A stretch of 46,716 nucleotides of DNA, from assembly GCF_900107545.1 (NCBI RefSeq), contig NZ_FNQZ01000019.1, positions 1-46,716 of the forward strand, in the 5' to 3' direction. Under the pieces are notes generated by a model. It saw only the letters and a program-made list of their open reading frames with translations, ran no database searches and was not told where the DNA came from. A program made the position numbers and the translations under genes. Of this stretch, positions 15,801 to 25,145 are shown one piece after another. Position 1 is the first letter of the stretch, and each line of letters begins with the position of its first letter. Source of the stretch: Pseudobutyrivibrio sp. ACV-2 (GTDB lineage: Bacteria; Bacillota; Clostridia; Lachnospirales; Lachnospiraceae).

Positions 15801-18800
15801 TGTTGCTTCCACCTGTGATAGTTACAGTATAATCGCTTATATCTGAGCCTATATCACCACTATAACCATCCCTAACCAATGGTACTGATACTTTTTTACC
15901 AGAACTGTTCGTATATGTTGTAGAAAGCTTTACAATGTCAGAAATATCTATCCAGTCTCCAGTAAACTCGTGGGTTGTCTGGTCAATTGATATATTATCA
16001 CGAGCTAGCTCTAACTTGTGAATGGTAAAATAACCCACTGCGTACGTACCAGCTATCGTGTTAGTACCATACGACTCAACCTTTACTCTTGGTTTTTTTT
16101 CATCTGCGATACTACTATCATTTTTATCACATGCAACAGTGTTATTTGCCCAGCTATAAAACTTCCAGTCACCTGCGGTAGAGCCATTTGTGTTTTCTTT
16201 AAGCAAATTCTTTATTTTTTTTGCACTATCCACATAATATACTGAGTATTTTGGTTTGAGTTCCACCCTGTCTTCTTCCGCTGGTACATCTGGGTTGTTA
16301 TAAAAGCCACTATAAGTCGCATCTTCAACTTCTACTACAACGTGAGGATCATTTAAAGCCAGTTTAGTTATAGTAAACTTACAGTCTTCAGGTGTGAATG
16401 TATCACTATCTGAATATGCACCCATTCCTTTAATAGATACAGATGCCGTTTTTACACCTGCGTTTACATTATCCTTATAGGTAACTCTGAAGTCAGTGCC
16501 TTCTACCAACTCTTTTCCATCAATAGTACCCTTAACCACTGGTTTTATAGCCGAGCCAATATATCCATATTCATAACGCTCTGTACTTGGATTATCTGGG
16601 TCATACAGCTTAAATTTAGCTTTTGTTTTCAGTCCTACCTGTTTTACTCTAAATTTCTTGCTAGTGTTTGGATCACCATATACAAAATTTCCACCCAGTG
16701 TAGTTTTGTCCACCGTTATAGTGTGTTCGCCTACTGTAGTCACCGAGTCAGGACTAATAGTGAAATAGTCATTGGTTGGAAGTCCTGGTGATCCTTCATT
16801 GTATACTTCTTTTCCTTTAATAGTAATCCTTACATTTCCACGTTTTGATTCGTCTTGATCGTATGGCTTTTTAGTGTACAGCTTGAATGGATTACCTGTG
16901 TATTCAACACTATCTACAGATTTGAATCCTTGAGCTGGGTCCACAACTGTAATTTCAGCATCAGCAAGGTTGTACTTAATATAGAATGGTATAGCTGTTG
17001 ATGAATTAGACACATAGTATTGGTTTGAAGCATCCGCTGTTGCCTTAATTACTGCATACCACTTTCCAACATCTTTTGCAGTGTCTCTTTCGAGATTTGA
17101 TGGATCACGAGTGTAGATTATTGTATAATCGCCAGTAGCCTGGTCTGTTTCAGCTAGACTAGCTCCATCAAGTACATCACCAACAGGTCTAGGTTTCACC
17201 GCATCGCCTGTATATCGATAAACTGTTCCGTTTGCAAATGTAATTTTATTTGTATCTGGCCCATAGTCACTTAAATCTGCAAGGAAATATACCTCAGATG
17301 CTGTGTTACCATCTACATATCTCACGTTAGTGGCTTTGCCTGTACATGCATATTGTCCATTAACTGCCAAACTTGGATCTGGACCTGGAAGTTTATTTCT
17401 GTCTCTAGAAATTGTGTAATTATCCTTTGCTAATGCTTCAACCGTAGATGTATTTGACAAAGTAGCATAGCTAGTAGGGTCAGTTGCATTTTGCTTCACT
17501 TCCTGATATTTAATGGTTGGAACTATCTTTTCAGTTGTTTCGCCCTGAGCATTAAGCTCATAGTAACCCTTGTTTACAGATACTTGTGCGTATGCGGAAC
17601 CTAAATCAAGCACTGTATTAAAGAATATCTGCTTGTATCCACTATAGGTTCCAATACCCTTTACAAATATCCAGTTCTTTTCTGTGCCTTCGGTGCCATA
17701 GATTGGCTTGTTGTTAACACCTCGGATATCAGCTACAGATGCATATTCAGGTTGTTGGTGAATCGCATCCAATTCTTCTCTCTTATCATCATCTGTTGCA
17801 GGTGCAACTATCGCATAGTCTTTACCATAAGTGAGTTCATTTTCTGAATTGGCAGTTTTCTTTAATGATATAGTGTTTGTCTTTTTGTCAATATAGTCTG
17901 CTATCTGTGCTGGTGTCAAATCAACTGCCTTGTAAGTAATATCGCTAATTGAACCCACATAGCTTGTAATAGAATTAGTTACGATTGCGTAATGTAATTT
18001 AATTATTCCTGAATAGAAATTGCTATTAGTTACTCTGATTTCGATAGTCTTTGTGCCGACACAGGTTGCGTCCTGTTTATCACTGTCACTAGCATTAGCT
18101 AACTTGCTCTTTTCATCGTCATAAACCTTCATTTCGTAATCAGAACCCGCTTTCAAGGTATATGGACCAGGGTCATTTGAACCATTACGAGATGTCAATG
18201 TAATAACTGGGATTTGCGATTTACCATTGTAGGTAAACTGTGGCATAGAATCATCGTGAAGGTTAAATTCAACTGCGTATTCAACGTATGATTTTCCTTC
18301 TTTTGGCTCTTCTCCAGATGTTACACCAACAAATTTCTCTGTATCTTTATCTACTGTTCCATCATCTTTCTTGGCAGCTCTATAGATGTTAACATTACCT
18401 CTTGTAATTTTTTTCGTATGGGTTGTAGTTCCTCTAAAGTTTCCAACACCTGTCAAAGTAGTCACTATATTATTGTCAGATAGATCTGGACCAATAATAT
18501 ACTCAGTAGGTTTGGTGGTATTAGGCGTAATGAAGTCCTTAACATCCCCGCTGTTAAGCTGGTAATCCCTTATTTCACCAGAGGCTGATTGTATGGTAAA
18601 TAATACCTTTGGTATTATCGTCTGTTCAGCGCCAGTATATGGAGATATTATATCGTCTGCTGCTGCTCGTGTTCCTATATATTGTACCGGAGCCATACTT
18701 GTGTTGTAGAAAATATCTATATCCTGAGGCATTACTCTAATATAGAATGTAGCGCTTCCGAAGTAACCTGTATTACCTCCATTTATCTTTACCTCTATAA

Positions 18801-21800
18801 TATTGTAGTTAGTGTCATTTACGTCCTCAGTCAATCGTGAACGATAACCTGTTTTGCCATCTATCTTGAAGTCATCATTCATGTTGGTCATCGTTAGTTC
18901 ATAATCGTACGGCGAGTCAGAGGCATCTGTACTCTTAGGTGTAAGTGCTAATTCTGAAAAATACAAATCAATTCTTGGAGCTGCTGTATCTCCACGCCAA
19001 ACTACATTAAGTGGTGATGTCTTTGTTTTTAACGAACTTATTTTTTCAAGTTTGGACTCTGATGATTTAGCCAAAAATACATCATCATTCCTTTGAGCTC
19101 CTAAAATCTGAACATAAGTCTCAGAAATATCTTTGCCGACTGTATACTCTTCTATACGCGAATCGGTATAGTTTCCTTTACCTTTTATTAATGCATACTT
19201 TTTGCCAGCAACATTAGTGACAGGTTCTCCTCCTTCCCAAACTTTAGTAGTTTCATTAAATGTAGGTTTAGTGTTGTATAACTCCACAGTATAATCTAAA
19301 TCGGGAACTAATTCTGCAGCTTTATATTTTACAGTAAATACAGGATTTACTGGTGTGTCCTTGTTATACTCATAATGATTAGTATAAACCACTGTAATGT
19401 CTGAATCATTCAGAGATCGTGGTTGAATATTAAAATACACAAGTGCAATATTATTTAAATACTTACCCTGACCACGGATTTCTAGGTATGGCGAAGCAGT
19501 ATCACCAACTGTATACTTCTTTGCGCTCATAGGATTATGATATTCGGCATAGAAATCCTCACCTCTTGTTAGTGGTTTAGTTGGGTCAATACCATATACA
19601 GTAATCGAACCATTATAGTTTTTTCCTGTATATTGAGCATTTAAAGTATCACAAGTATATATTCGTGTGACTACTTTATTAGCATCTGAACCTGTTTCGG
19701 TCTTAACATATCGAGCTGGATTTGTTCCACCAATATAAATGCCCTTAAACTCGTCTGTATTACTTGCAATTGTAAAATTAATAACCTGACTTCCTGTAAG
19801 GTTATTTTTACCTGTTACTGTTATCTTAGCTGTTCCTGGAGATAGATTATCTTCATATTTTACCGTAAAGTTTTCGCTATCGAACGTGGTTCCACTATAG
19901 GTGTATGTTTCATTAAATGTACTACCAATAGATACTTTTACCGGTGGATACCATTTGCTGCCTGTATAAGTGTATCCTCGCTCTTCACCCAAAGACGCTC
20001 TTGCAGTACCACCTTCACTTAATGAAGCCGGTGTAATCGTGTATTGATATGCCCTTCCTTTTAAAACTCCCGCATACTTTCCAATACCATGTATTTCATA
20101 TTCAACAGTTCCTACATTAGTATTCTCATTATCTTTGTATGTAATATAATAATCAGCATTTGCACTTGTACTATCATTACCTGGATTTAAAAAAGCGTCT
20201 CCATACTTAACAACAATATCAGCAACAGAAGAATCTGATGTACCAGTAGTCAATGTAAGCGGTCTTCCTGTAAATTCCTTTGTAATTGTGCCTGCTGCAG
20301 ATATCTCTTTTCCATCATGTAATACCCTGATACCTGAACTTGTCAGTTGCCTTGGGACAACGGTAAATGTCGCAGTCTTAACTTGTTTGGGTTCTGTGGC
20401 ATAGGCACCTATTCCTTCAACCCTAATATATTTTGTGCCAATAGAAGATGTTGAGTCTATTTTATTAATACATTCTTCATCATCATAAATATTTAATGTA
20501 TAGTCCGTATCCTGACTCAGTGGTCCTGTTCCTGTTAGGTATACAGAAATCATTGATTTATATGTATCTTCTGGATTGTCTCTTTTAGTATATTGCTCAG
20601 TATACCCTGTCTTATATTCATTAGCTGAGGTACCTTTTTTTACTGTGCCGCCATCACTAATTCGTATCTCCAAATCTATATCAAAATTTGAGATTATTTT
20701 AAATGAAGTAATTATACTTGATTGCTCGTCAAAATTAGTGCCTGTTCCTTTTATAACTAAAGTACACACACCTATATCTTTATGATTTCCCGGGTAGTCC
20801 ACTGTATAATCTTCTGGATTTATTACTTCATTATTCAGTTTGACCGTAAAATCTTCACCAGGTGTTAATGTTATGTCTTTACCAGTATGCTTGTACTCAT
20901 TCCCTTTAATCCATTCTACAGTAGCCGCACTTATAGAAGCCTCTTGTACAACAAAAGGCACACTCAGCTCTCCAATATATCCTTTTTCAGACTTCATTTT
21001 AAAGATGATCGTCATATTACCTCTTGGAACCGCCTTATTTAGCTTTGGATCTTGGGAGGAATCTGTATATATATTTCCTGCAGAATCCTTGATAACGTAA
21101 TCTGCTGTGTTTGGTGTGACAATACCATTTTTTTCCTGACCATTAAGATCCTTAAAAACAACCTCGTCCCAGCCTGTATCATTTGCAGTTAAAGTAATAT
21201 TACCATTGTTAAAATAAATAGTTTTAAGGCGTGAATTTGAGCTTAACTCAACATTTAATAATGTAGCTATATCAATTCCAGCTACTGTTCTTTCAATTCT
21301 TATTTCTGCACCATTTTCATTTATAAAATTGCCTTTTCCAGTAATTCTTACATCATATTTGAGTCCCTCACTAGAAGCCGTTGGCTCACCTACTATTTCT
21401 GCATCAAAATCAGTGTTATACACAGGTATAACACCATTTACTGCTCCAACTGTTGAAAATGACTGTATCGTACCACCTGATACAGTAAAAGTTGCATTAG
21501 CAAAAACACTTTCCGTTAGGTTAAGCGGTGTAATATTGAAATATCTATCATAAGTATATACAGAGTTATCGCCTACATAATAAGATATAGTAACCGTTGC
21601 TTTACCTACATTTGTATTATTTGATGTATTATATTTTACATAAGGATAAGAAGAATCGATATCTGATACAGTAGTACCTGCCGCACTTAGTGTTTTATAG
21701 GTTAAATTATTTATAACTTGCCCTGTATATGGAGTGCTATAGGTCGCCTTATCTCCAATAGTTTCTGTCCCTTCAATAAAAAATGTTAAAACAGATACCG

Positions 21801-23928
21801 AGATACTGAGAGTTTTGTTATTATAACTTGCTGTTATTACTGCTGTTCCTGGAGCATCTGCAGTAATTTCAGCTGTCATTGCAGTCTTAGGTGTAACCTT
21901 TACTATATTGCTGTCGCTTGAGGACCATACAATTGTACGCTCCACTTTTGCATCTTCACCAGGATTAAGTCCAAGAGATGCAGTTACTGTTGCTTTATCT
22001 CCACTGGCATAGTGATATTGTTTATCACTACCTAAAGTGCCATCTGCTACTAGTTTGGATACTATATAGTTATCTCCAATATTATCCTTTGTTTCTACAT
22101 TTGTTTCTGTTTCCTGAAATATTCCATTATATGAAATTCCATTATATGTATTACTCCAAGGTGCTTTGTCAAGACTGAAGTATGTTTCTATAGATCCCTC
22201 ATCATAACCTACATGTACACTACTATCCATTTCTACTACTATTGAATAGTAATTGTCCTTTGTAACCCAAGCATTCGGATTGCTACTAATGTTATCAAAC
22301 TCTTCATCTATAGCATATCTTTTTCCAGCAGAACCATTTACAGTAATCGTTTTACTAGCCACCTCAACACCATCTGTAGGATTTGTTGGCTGTTTTCCCT
22401 CGTTATGTTTAAGATTCTTATAATACGTTATTTTAAACGTTGTTTCTTTAGCCTCAGGATAATACAGATAAAATTTAAAACCTCTTACTCTTGTGTAGTT
22501 GGCAATAGTTGCCTGTTTAATATAGGCAAAATTGCATGAGCCACCTATATTCTGATACGAATCACATGTAGTCGTACCAATAGTATAAATAGTAAAGTGC
22601 TCTGCCTCGATAGTGACATCCTCACCCTCTACCTCTGTTTCTATCTCGGTAATCTCGTAGTCGTCTTCGATTCTGTAGACAGTTACCTCTTCTTCTGAGG
22701 CTTTTTCCAAATCATCAACACCTGAAAAGCTTACTGTTACACTATCACCATGTTCTTCTGGTTGGTACTTTCGGCCACTAGCGTCATAAATGTTGATATT
22801 ATAGGCTTCATAGGCTATAAAGGTCTTGTCATCCAGCTTTTCATTGACGATATGTTCACTTACCTTTGTGCCGGCTTTGTAGATAGTTACCTTAGAATGA
22901 GCTGGCATATTACCTGATACGGTTACAGTTGTTGTGCCAAATTGTCTTGAATAGGTCTGCTGTTCCAGGGTCATGTTTGGAGCACCACAATATTTGCAGA
23001 GTCCATCCTCGCCATATTCGCAATTTTCAAGCTCTTCGATTCCACACTTAACACATTTTCTCAAATGTGTTCCATCATTATTTGCTGTATACTCCCACTC
23101 GTGCTCGCATTCCTCTGGTGCCTTCTCATATCCGCAGAAGAAGCACTTGCCGTTTCCGTCGAATGCACATTCTTCGGCAACTTCCTCGCCACACTCTGTA
23201 CAACGTTTTACGTGAGTGCCATCACCATTCGATGTGTATTCCCAATTATGTATGCAACCTTCCTTCTTCTCTTTTTCCTTCTCTTCTGCTAATCTCTTTT
23301 CTTCAGCTTCTTTATCTGCCTCATCTATTTCATCTAATTCTGTTACTTCTTCTTGAGGTGTGTCCGCTTTTTGAGTTTCCTCTTCTGTCTCAGTTCCTTC
23401 TATATTTTCAACTGGGGTTTCTGTTTCAGGAGTTGTTATGGTTTCATCTGTTGTTTCTGCTGTTTCCTCTGGAGTTGTCTCTTGTGGGGTTTGAGTTTCT
23501 GCTGGGTTTTCTACTGCATCACCTGTTTCAGCAGTGATATTTTCAGGGTTTTCACCTGGCTGCTCTGGATTCTCAGGAATTTGCTCATCAGTAGTAGGCT
23601 CCAAGCCTTCGCCGGTGCCTATATCAGTGGCTACATCTTCAGTTACATCTGTTGCATTTTCAGCTGCTACCTCAGCAGCCTCTCCCTCTGGCTCTGCAAT
23701 ATGGTCATGGAATTCCTCTCCTCTACCACAATCGTCGCAGTATCCGTCAGAATTCTCGCCTGGCACCAAGGTTCCGTTGTCGGTGTAGGCATAGTCGTCC
23801 GTGAACTCCTCGCAGTGATTCTCCTGATCGGCTATAACAATAAAGTCCCCAAATAGCGTCGATCCCGCCAAAAACACTGATAACCCGATGGCCAACAACC
23901 TTTTGATTACATCCAAATTTTCTCTCAT
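12820..23928 (-). CDS. Giant (3,702-aa) secreted repetitive adhesin-like protein
   Basis: A single open frame of 11.1 kb starts at ATG 23928, eight bases after GAGGA. A signal peptide is present (KRLLAIGLSVFLAGSTLFG). An acidic Thr/Pro/Glu-rich region runs to about residue 225. Two Cys-rich modules of the form HxWEYTxNxDGTH-CxxCG-CxxCG follow, preceded by a related CxxC near the N-terminus. A beta region and a Big_2-like Ig domain lie at about 640-725. Roughly thirty Ig-like repeats fill about 730-3505, with the recurrent pattern YTGxxIxP, LxxGxDYxVxYxNN, GxGNYxG. Two fibronectin type III-like domains end the protein (about 3510-3702). There is no LPxTG-like signal or membrane anchor, so it is probably secreted or held non-covalently. 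The CxxC modules may bind metal. The repeats resemble YDG/MBG-type domains. Ligand unknown. Confidence 0.85.
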   Translation of the reverse strand: MRENLDVIKRLLAIGLSVFLAGSTLFGDFIVIADQENHCEEFTDDYAYTDNGTLVPGENSDGYCDDCGRGEEFHDHIAEPEGEAAEVAAENATDVTEDVATDIGTGEGLEPTTDEQIPENPEQPGENPENITAETGDAVENPAETQTPQETTPEETAETTDETITTPETETPVENIEGTETEEETQKADTPQEEVTELDEIDEADKEAEEKRLAEEKEKEKKEGCIHNWEYTSNGDGTHVKRCTECGEEVAEECAFDGNGKCFFCGYEKAPEECEHEWEYTANNDGTHLRKCVKCGIEELENCEYGEDGLCKYCGAPNMTLEQQTYSRQFGTTTVTVSGNMPAHSKVTIYKAGTKVSEHIVNEKLDDKTFIAYEAYNINIYDASGRKYQPEEHGDSVTVSFSGVDDLEKASEEEVTVYRIEDDYEITEIETEVEGEDVTIEAEHFTIYTIGTTTCDSYQNIGGSCNFAYIKQATIANYTRVRGFKFYLYYPEAKETTFKITYYKNLKHNEGKQPTNPTDGVEVASKTITVNGSAGKRYAIDEEFDNISSNPNAWVTKDNYYSIVVEMDSSVHVGYDEGSIETYFSLDKAPWSNTYNGISYNGIFQETETNVETKDNIGDNYIVSKLVADGTLGSDKQYHYASGDKATVTASLGLNPGEDAKVERTIVWSSSDSNIVKVTPKTAMTAEITADAPGTAVITASYNNKTLSISVSVLTFFIEGTETIGDKATYSTPYTGQVINNLTYKTLSAAGTTVSDIDSSYPYVKYNTSNNTNVGKATVTISYYVGDNSVYTYDRYFNITPLNLTESVFANATFTVSGGTIQSFSTVGAVNGVIPVYNTDFDAEIVGEPTASSEGLKYDVRITGKGNFINENGAEIRIERTVAGIDIATLLNVELSSNSRLKTIYFNNGNITLTANDTGWDEVVFKDLNGQEKNGIVTPNTADYVIKDSAGNIYTDSSQDPKLNKAVPRGNMTIIFKMKSEKGYIGELSVPFVVQEASISAATVEWIKGNEYKHTGKDITLTPGEDFTVKLNNEVINPEDYTVDYPGNHKDIGVCTLVIKGTGTNFDEQSSIITSFKIISNFDIDLEIRISDGGTVKKGTSANEYKTGYTEQYTKRDNPEDTYKSMISVYLTGTGPLSQDTDYTLNIYDDEECINKIDSTSSIGTKYIRVEGIGAYATEPKQVKTATFTVVPRQLTSSGIRVLHDGKEISAAGTITKEFTGRPLTLTTGTSDSSVADIVVKYGDAFLNPGNDSTSANADYYITYKDNENTNVGTVEYEIHGIGKYAGVLKGRAYQYTITPASLSEGGTARASLGEERGYTYTGSKWYPPVKVSIGSTFNETYTYSGTTFDSENFTVKYEDNLSPGTAKITVTGKNNLTGSQVINFTIASNTDEFKGIYIGGTNPARYVKTETGSDANKVVTRIYTCDTLNAQYTGKNYNGSITVYGIDPTKPLTRGEDFYAEYHNPMSAKKYTVGDTASPYLEIRGQGKYLNNIALVYFNIQPRSLNDSDITVVYTNHYEYNKDTPVNPVFTVKYKAAELVPDLDYTVELYNTKPTFNETTKVWEGGEPVTNVAGKKYALIKGKGNYTDSRIEEYTVGKDISETYVQILGAQRNDDVFLAKSSESKLEKISSLKTKTSPLNVVWRGDTAAPRIDLYFSELALTPKSTDASDSPYDYELTMTNMNDDFKIDGKTGYRSRLTEDVNDTNYNIIEVKINGGNTGYFGSATFYIRVMPQDIDIFYNTSMAPVQYIGTRAAADDIISPYTGAEQTIIPKVLFTIQSASGEIRDYQLNSGDVKDFITPNTTKPTEYIIGPDLSDNNIVTTLTGVGNFRGTTTHTKKITRGNVNIYRAAKKDDGTVDKDTEKFVGVTSGEEPKEGKSYVEYAVEFNLHDDSMPQFTYNGKSQIPVITLTSRNGSNDPGPYTLKAGSDYEMKVYDDEKSKLANASDSDKQDATCVGTKTIEIRVTNSNFYSGIIKLHYAIVTNSITSYVGSISDITYKAVDLTPAQIADYIDKKTNTISLKKTANSENELTYGKDYAIVAPATDDDKREELDAIHQQPEYASVADIRGVNNKPIYGTEGTEKNWIFVKGIGTYSGYKQIFFNTVLDLGSAYAQVSVNKGYYELNAQGETTEKIVPTIKYQEVKQNATDPTSYATLSNTSTVEALAKDNYTISRDRNKLPGPDPSLAVNGQYACTGKATNVRYVDGNTASEVYFLADLSDYGPDTNKITFANGTVYRYTGDAVKPRPVGDVLDGASLAETDQATGDYTIIYTRDPSNLERDTAKDVGKWYAVIKATADASNQYYVSNSSTAIPFYIKYNLADAEITVVDPAQGFKSVDSVEYTGNPFKLYTKKPYDQDESKRGNVRITIKGKEVYNEGSPGLPTNDYFTISPDSVTTVGEHTITVDKTTLGGNFVYGDPNTSKKFRVKQVGLKTKAKFKLYDPDNPSTERYEYGYIGSAIKPVVKGTIDGKELVEGTDFRVTYKDNVNAGVKTASVSIKGMGAYSDSDTFTPEDCKFTITKLALNDPHVVVEVEDATYSGFYNNPDVPAEEDRVELKPKYSVYYVDSAKKIKNLLKENTNGSTAGDWKFYSWANNTVACDKNDSSIADEKKPRVKVESYGTNTIAGTYAVGYFTIHKLELARDNISIDQTTHEFTGDWIDISDIVKLSTTYTNSSGKKVSVPLVRDGYSGDIGSDISDYTVTITGGSNIQGGKVKDRGNYRILISGINSCESSFEVDFTVTPRSLEDHYHYYYEKGNTTGWIGKWSYDKVNKRYICIGGKGKDSFEDLTIYVYDVETVNTAGVTPEVVIEDTGRADSNLYTLDAAEFTVTAYNNKAAASAEWSKSTTTDANKGYHAKVADGSPYITITGTGNYGGTITLPFNIGKNINTAELDIKYTVTGVTNPFTYKPEYDNPKKPQAEMQYTYNATRQRPTVSVHTKDGNLLRPDKDYKVTYTDAAGDEDSSINAGWKNVVITGIGDYCGKISQMYVINRKAITAKGGPYRKDSPMIASNDEQTQTLEFTLDGNTVTRFTDATLKTYLVDTGIMSAAQAAEFKDFYFAVYNRKDIKPKVNVIDYNLGSNGTTHLKISEDDLDFAYENENVASVFTKAENGTVDLTTFSKVTVSFKRNYFVSQPTSTEVTGSPGYVFHYIIVQHNIEERDMLVHFKDEDGANQTYDAGKNIEPDVKVTDGGQPLVEGTDYKKSYSKNHNVPGKHTVTVEGIGNFRGTKTLDYTIWATMADVKVGYYDENHIFHEGIIPTQQYTGEHITEGLPEISLILPKNNNDQLEDFKLEYGEHYTATDWGSDDGYLSVGKVVYSGLNTGYFMAEPKKEINYDIWFDEENIKAINYEPTYQFTGYDIIPDFKLNVSTGSIDKDSIKIYKNDDRTKEADNFSDVGKYTASMHYTIGSKEGDIEANYEIVLRNIANCTIIPAEGSTLRYRGIVQKPGVKVFIESTPNKRYTLDMFDGTSGDYQVEYGEAVYGPTNIRFTGVSDRLKGEITVPYNIKLQSVANLRVTDDTGDSLTVAWVGELYSDGTDLKLWMKKADGTYEEKQLKRMVGRQNNTFTFEGLKNSTEYKIEAIAYATLKDGTEITSATEEIYKTTDIATTALKVTSRNAGRATISGWPNDGTVNHYYIYRSESPNDKGKVIAIIPATTRSYTNTKLDSGKTYYYTVEGYIFEGDGDKSVQVNTSKTIPVVVK

Positions 23929-24127
23929 AGTCCAATTCCTCTTTTACAGCAAACCCCTTTACTGTAACTTTCTTGAATTCAACAACTACCTTGTTTCCTG
24001 TATTTTTGCGTACCAAAAATAAGCACAGATATAGTGCTACAATTTCATTATCGGCTTAAATTACTATTTATTTTATAATGCGTCGGGGGTGTAACTATGA
24101 AATTATTGTGACGTGTTTGTTAAATGG
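23929..24127. other. Intergenic region upstream of the giant gene
   Basis: About 200 bases without a supported gene. They include the Shine-Dalgarno of the giant gene and an AT-rich stretch with TATAAA on the minus strand near 24070, a possible -10 without a convincing -35. I see no riboswitch or repeat here. Confidence 0.4.
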
Positions 24128-24155
24128 AAAAGGAGCGCCACAGTTATGGCACTCC
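24128..24155 (-). terminator. Terminator after fic
   Basis: On the minus strand GGAGTGCCA-TAACTG-TGGCGCTCC is followed by TTTT. It lies 20 bases after the fic stop codon. Confidence 0.8.
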
Positions 24156-24174
24156 GCGTAGAATCTATTTGGCT

Positions 24175-24786
24175 TTATAAGTCCACCAGGCACTTATACA
24201 ACAGCTCCTCGAAAGGCTCGTAATTAAGTATGGCGCTTTCCTTGCTGGCTAATATCATATCGTTTTTGGTGGTCTTTGAAAAATCTATATCGAAATGGTT
24301 GCTATTTTTGCAGATATATTCGATGAACACTCGCTGGGCTCTGCCGTTGCCCTCTCGGAAAGGATGAATCATATTGATTTCGCCGATGAGGTAGGCTAGC
24401 TTTTTAGCCATCTCCTCTTTATCGGTCACATCCTTCAGATAATTATTGGAAATAATCCAGTCTTGAATCTTTTTGAACTCTATCTCGATGAACTGTGTCA
24501 GGCAAAAAATGGTGCCCTTTGAAATATCTACCGTACGAATCTTGCCTGCCCACTCATAGATATCCTGGAACATGTACCTGTGAATAGCGCACAGATGGTC
24601 CAGTGAGAAATCCCCGGGAATCGGGCGTTGACACAACTCAAAGTATCTGGCAGAAGAAAGCTCCTGCTCTGCCTTGAACAGCTCGTCCTTATCCATGATG
24701 TTCAGTTTGTTCTTCAATATATGAGTATGGGGATAGCAGTACTGGCCGTTGTCCTCGTACTCATATCGGTAATATTCATCCATCAT
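24175..24786 (-). CDS. fic: Fic-domain protein (AMPylase-type toxin)
   Basis: This 203-aa protein has the complete Fic active-site motif HPFREGNGRAQR at residues 141-152 (H141 catalytic; E145 in the metal position) and the flap KGTIFCLTQFIE near 90-101 that positions target peptides. Fic enzymes transfer AMP or other nucleotide-derived groups to proteins; bacterial toxins of this class often modify gyrase and topoisomerase IV. There is no internal inhibitory helix ending in a Glu motif, consistent with class I Fic, where inhibition comes from a separate antitoxin. That antitoxin is encoded four bases upstream on the same strand. The module has its own terminator. The target is inferred only from the family. 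Confidence 0.9.
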   Translation of the reverse strand: MMDEYYRYEYEDNGQYCYPHTHILKNKLNIMDKDELFKAEQELSSARYFELCQRPIPGDFSLDHLCAIHRYMFQDIYEWAGKIRTVDISKGTIFCLTQFIEIEFKKIQDWIISNNYLKDVTDKEEMAKKLAYLIGEINMIHPFREGNGRAQRVFIEYICKNSNHFDIDFSKTTKNDMILASKESAILNYEPFEELLYKCLVDL

Positions 24787-24790
24787 AGGC

Positions 24791-24988
24791 CTAACCTACT
24801 GAAACATACCTGGATGTAATCTCTCGAACTACATCCTCCACATCAATCTCTCTTTCTATAATCATTCTTCCACGCTCTATTTCCTCTGGCGTAAGAATCA
24901 TATCCTCCATTGCAAATGAAGCTTTGATGCTTGCGATTTTCTCGTCTGTAGACATTAGCTTCTCCTTATTTATCGGCTTTATTACCAT
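24791..24988 (-). CDS. VbhA-like antitoxin of the Fic protein
   Basis: The start is ATG 24988, five bases after AGGTGA; a GTG three codons earlier overlaps that Shine-Dalgarno. The 65-aa protein carries SFAMEDMILTPEEIERGRMI, matching the VbhA-type inhibitory helix whose Glu blocks the ATP gamma-phosphate site of a partner Fic protein. The consensus is (S/T)xxxE(G/N); here the residue after the Glu is Asp, a small deviation. It is co-directional with fic at a four-base gap. A TATAAT at 25043-25048 on the minus strand is a likely -10. Confidence 0.8.
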   Translation of the reverse strand: MVIKPINKEKLMSTDEKIASIKASFAMEDMILTPEEIERGRMIIEREIDVEDVVREITSRYVSVG

Positions 24989-25145
24989 ATCTTTCACCTG
25001 TTATTTCTACAAATCACAAATTGCTAGGTAAATTATGTTTCTATTATATCACAGAATTCAGTCATTTTGTTATGCTTTATAACTTATAGTGTGGCGCTGT
25101 GTTTGTTGGCTGATCCTTGGCGAGACGGCACCGATTTCTATAATG

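Noticed and set aside
23067-23856. Several Leu/Phe/Cys-rich plus-strand ORFs
   Set aside because: They mirror the acidic Thr/Pro/Glu stalk of the giant protein and lack start signals.
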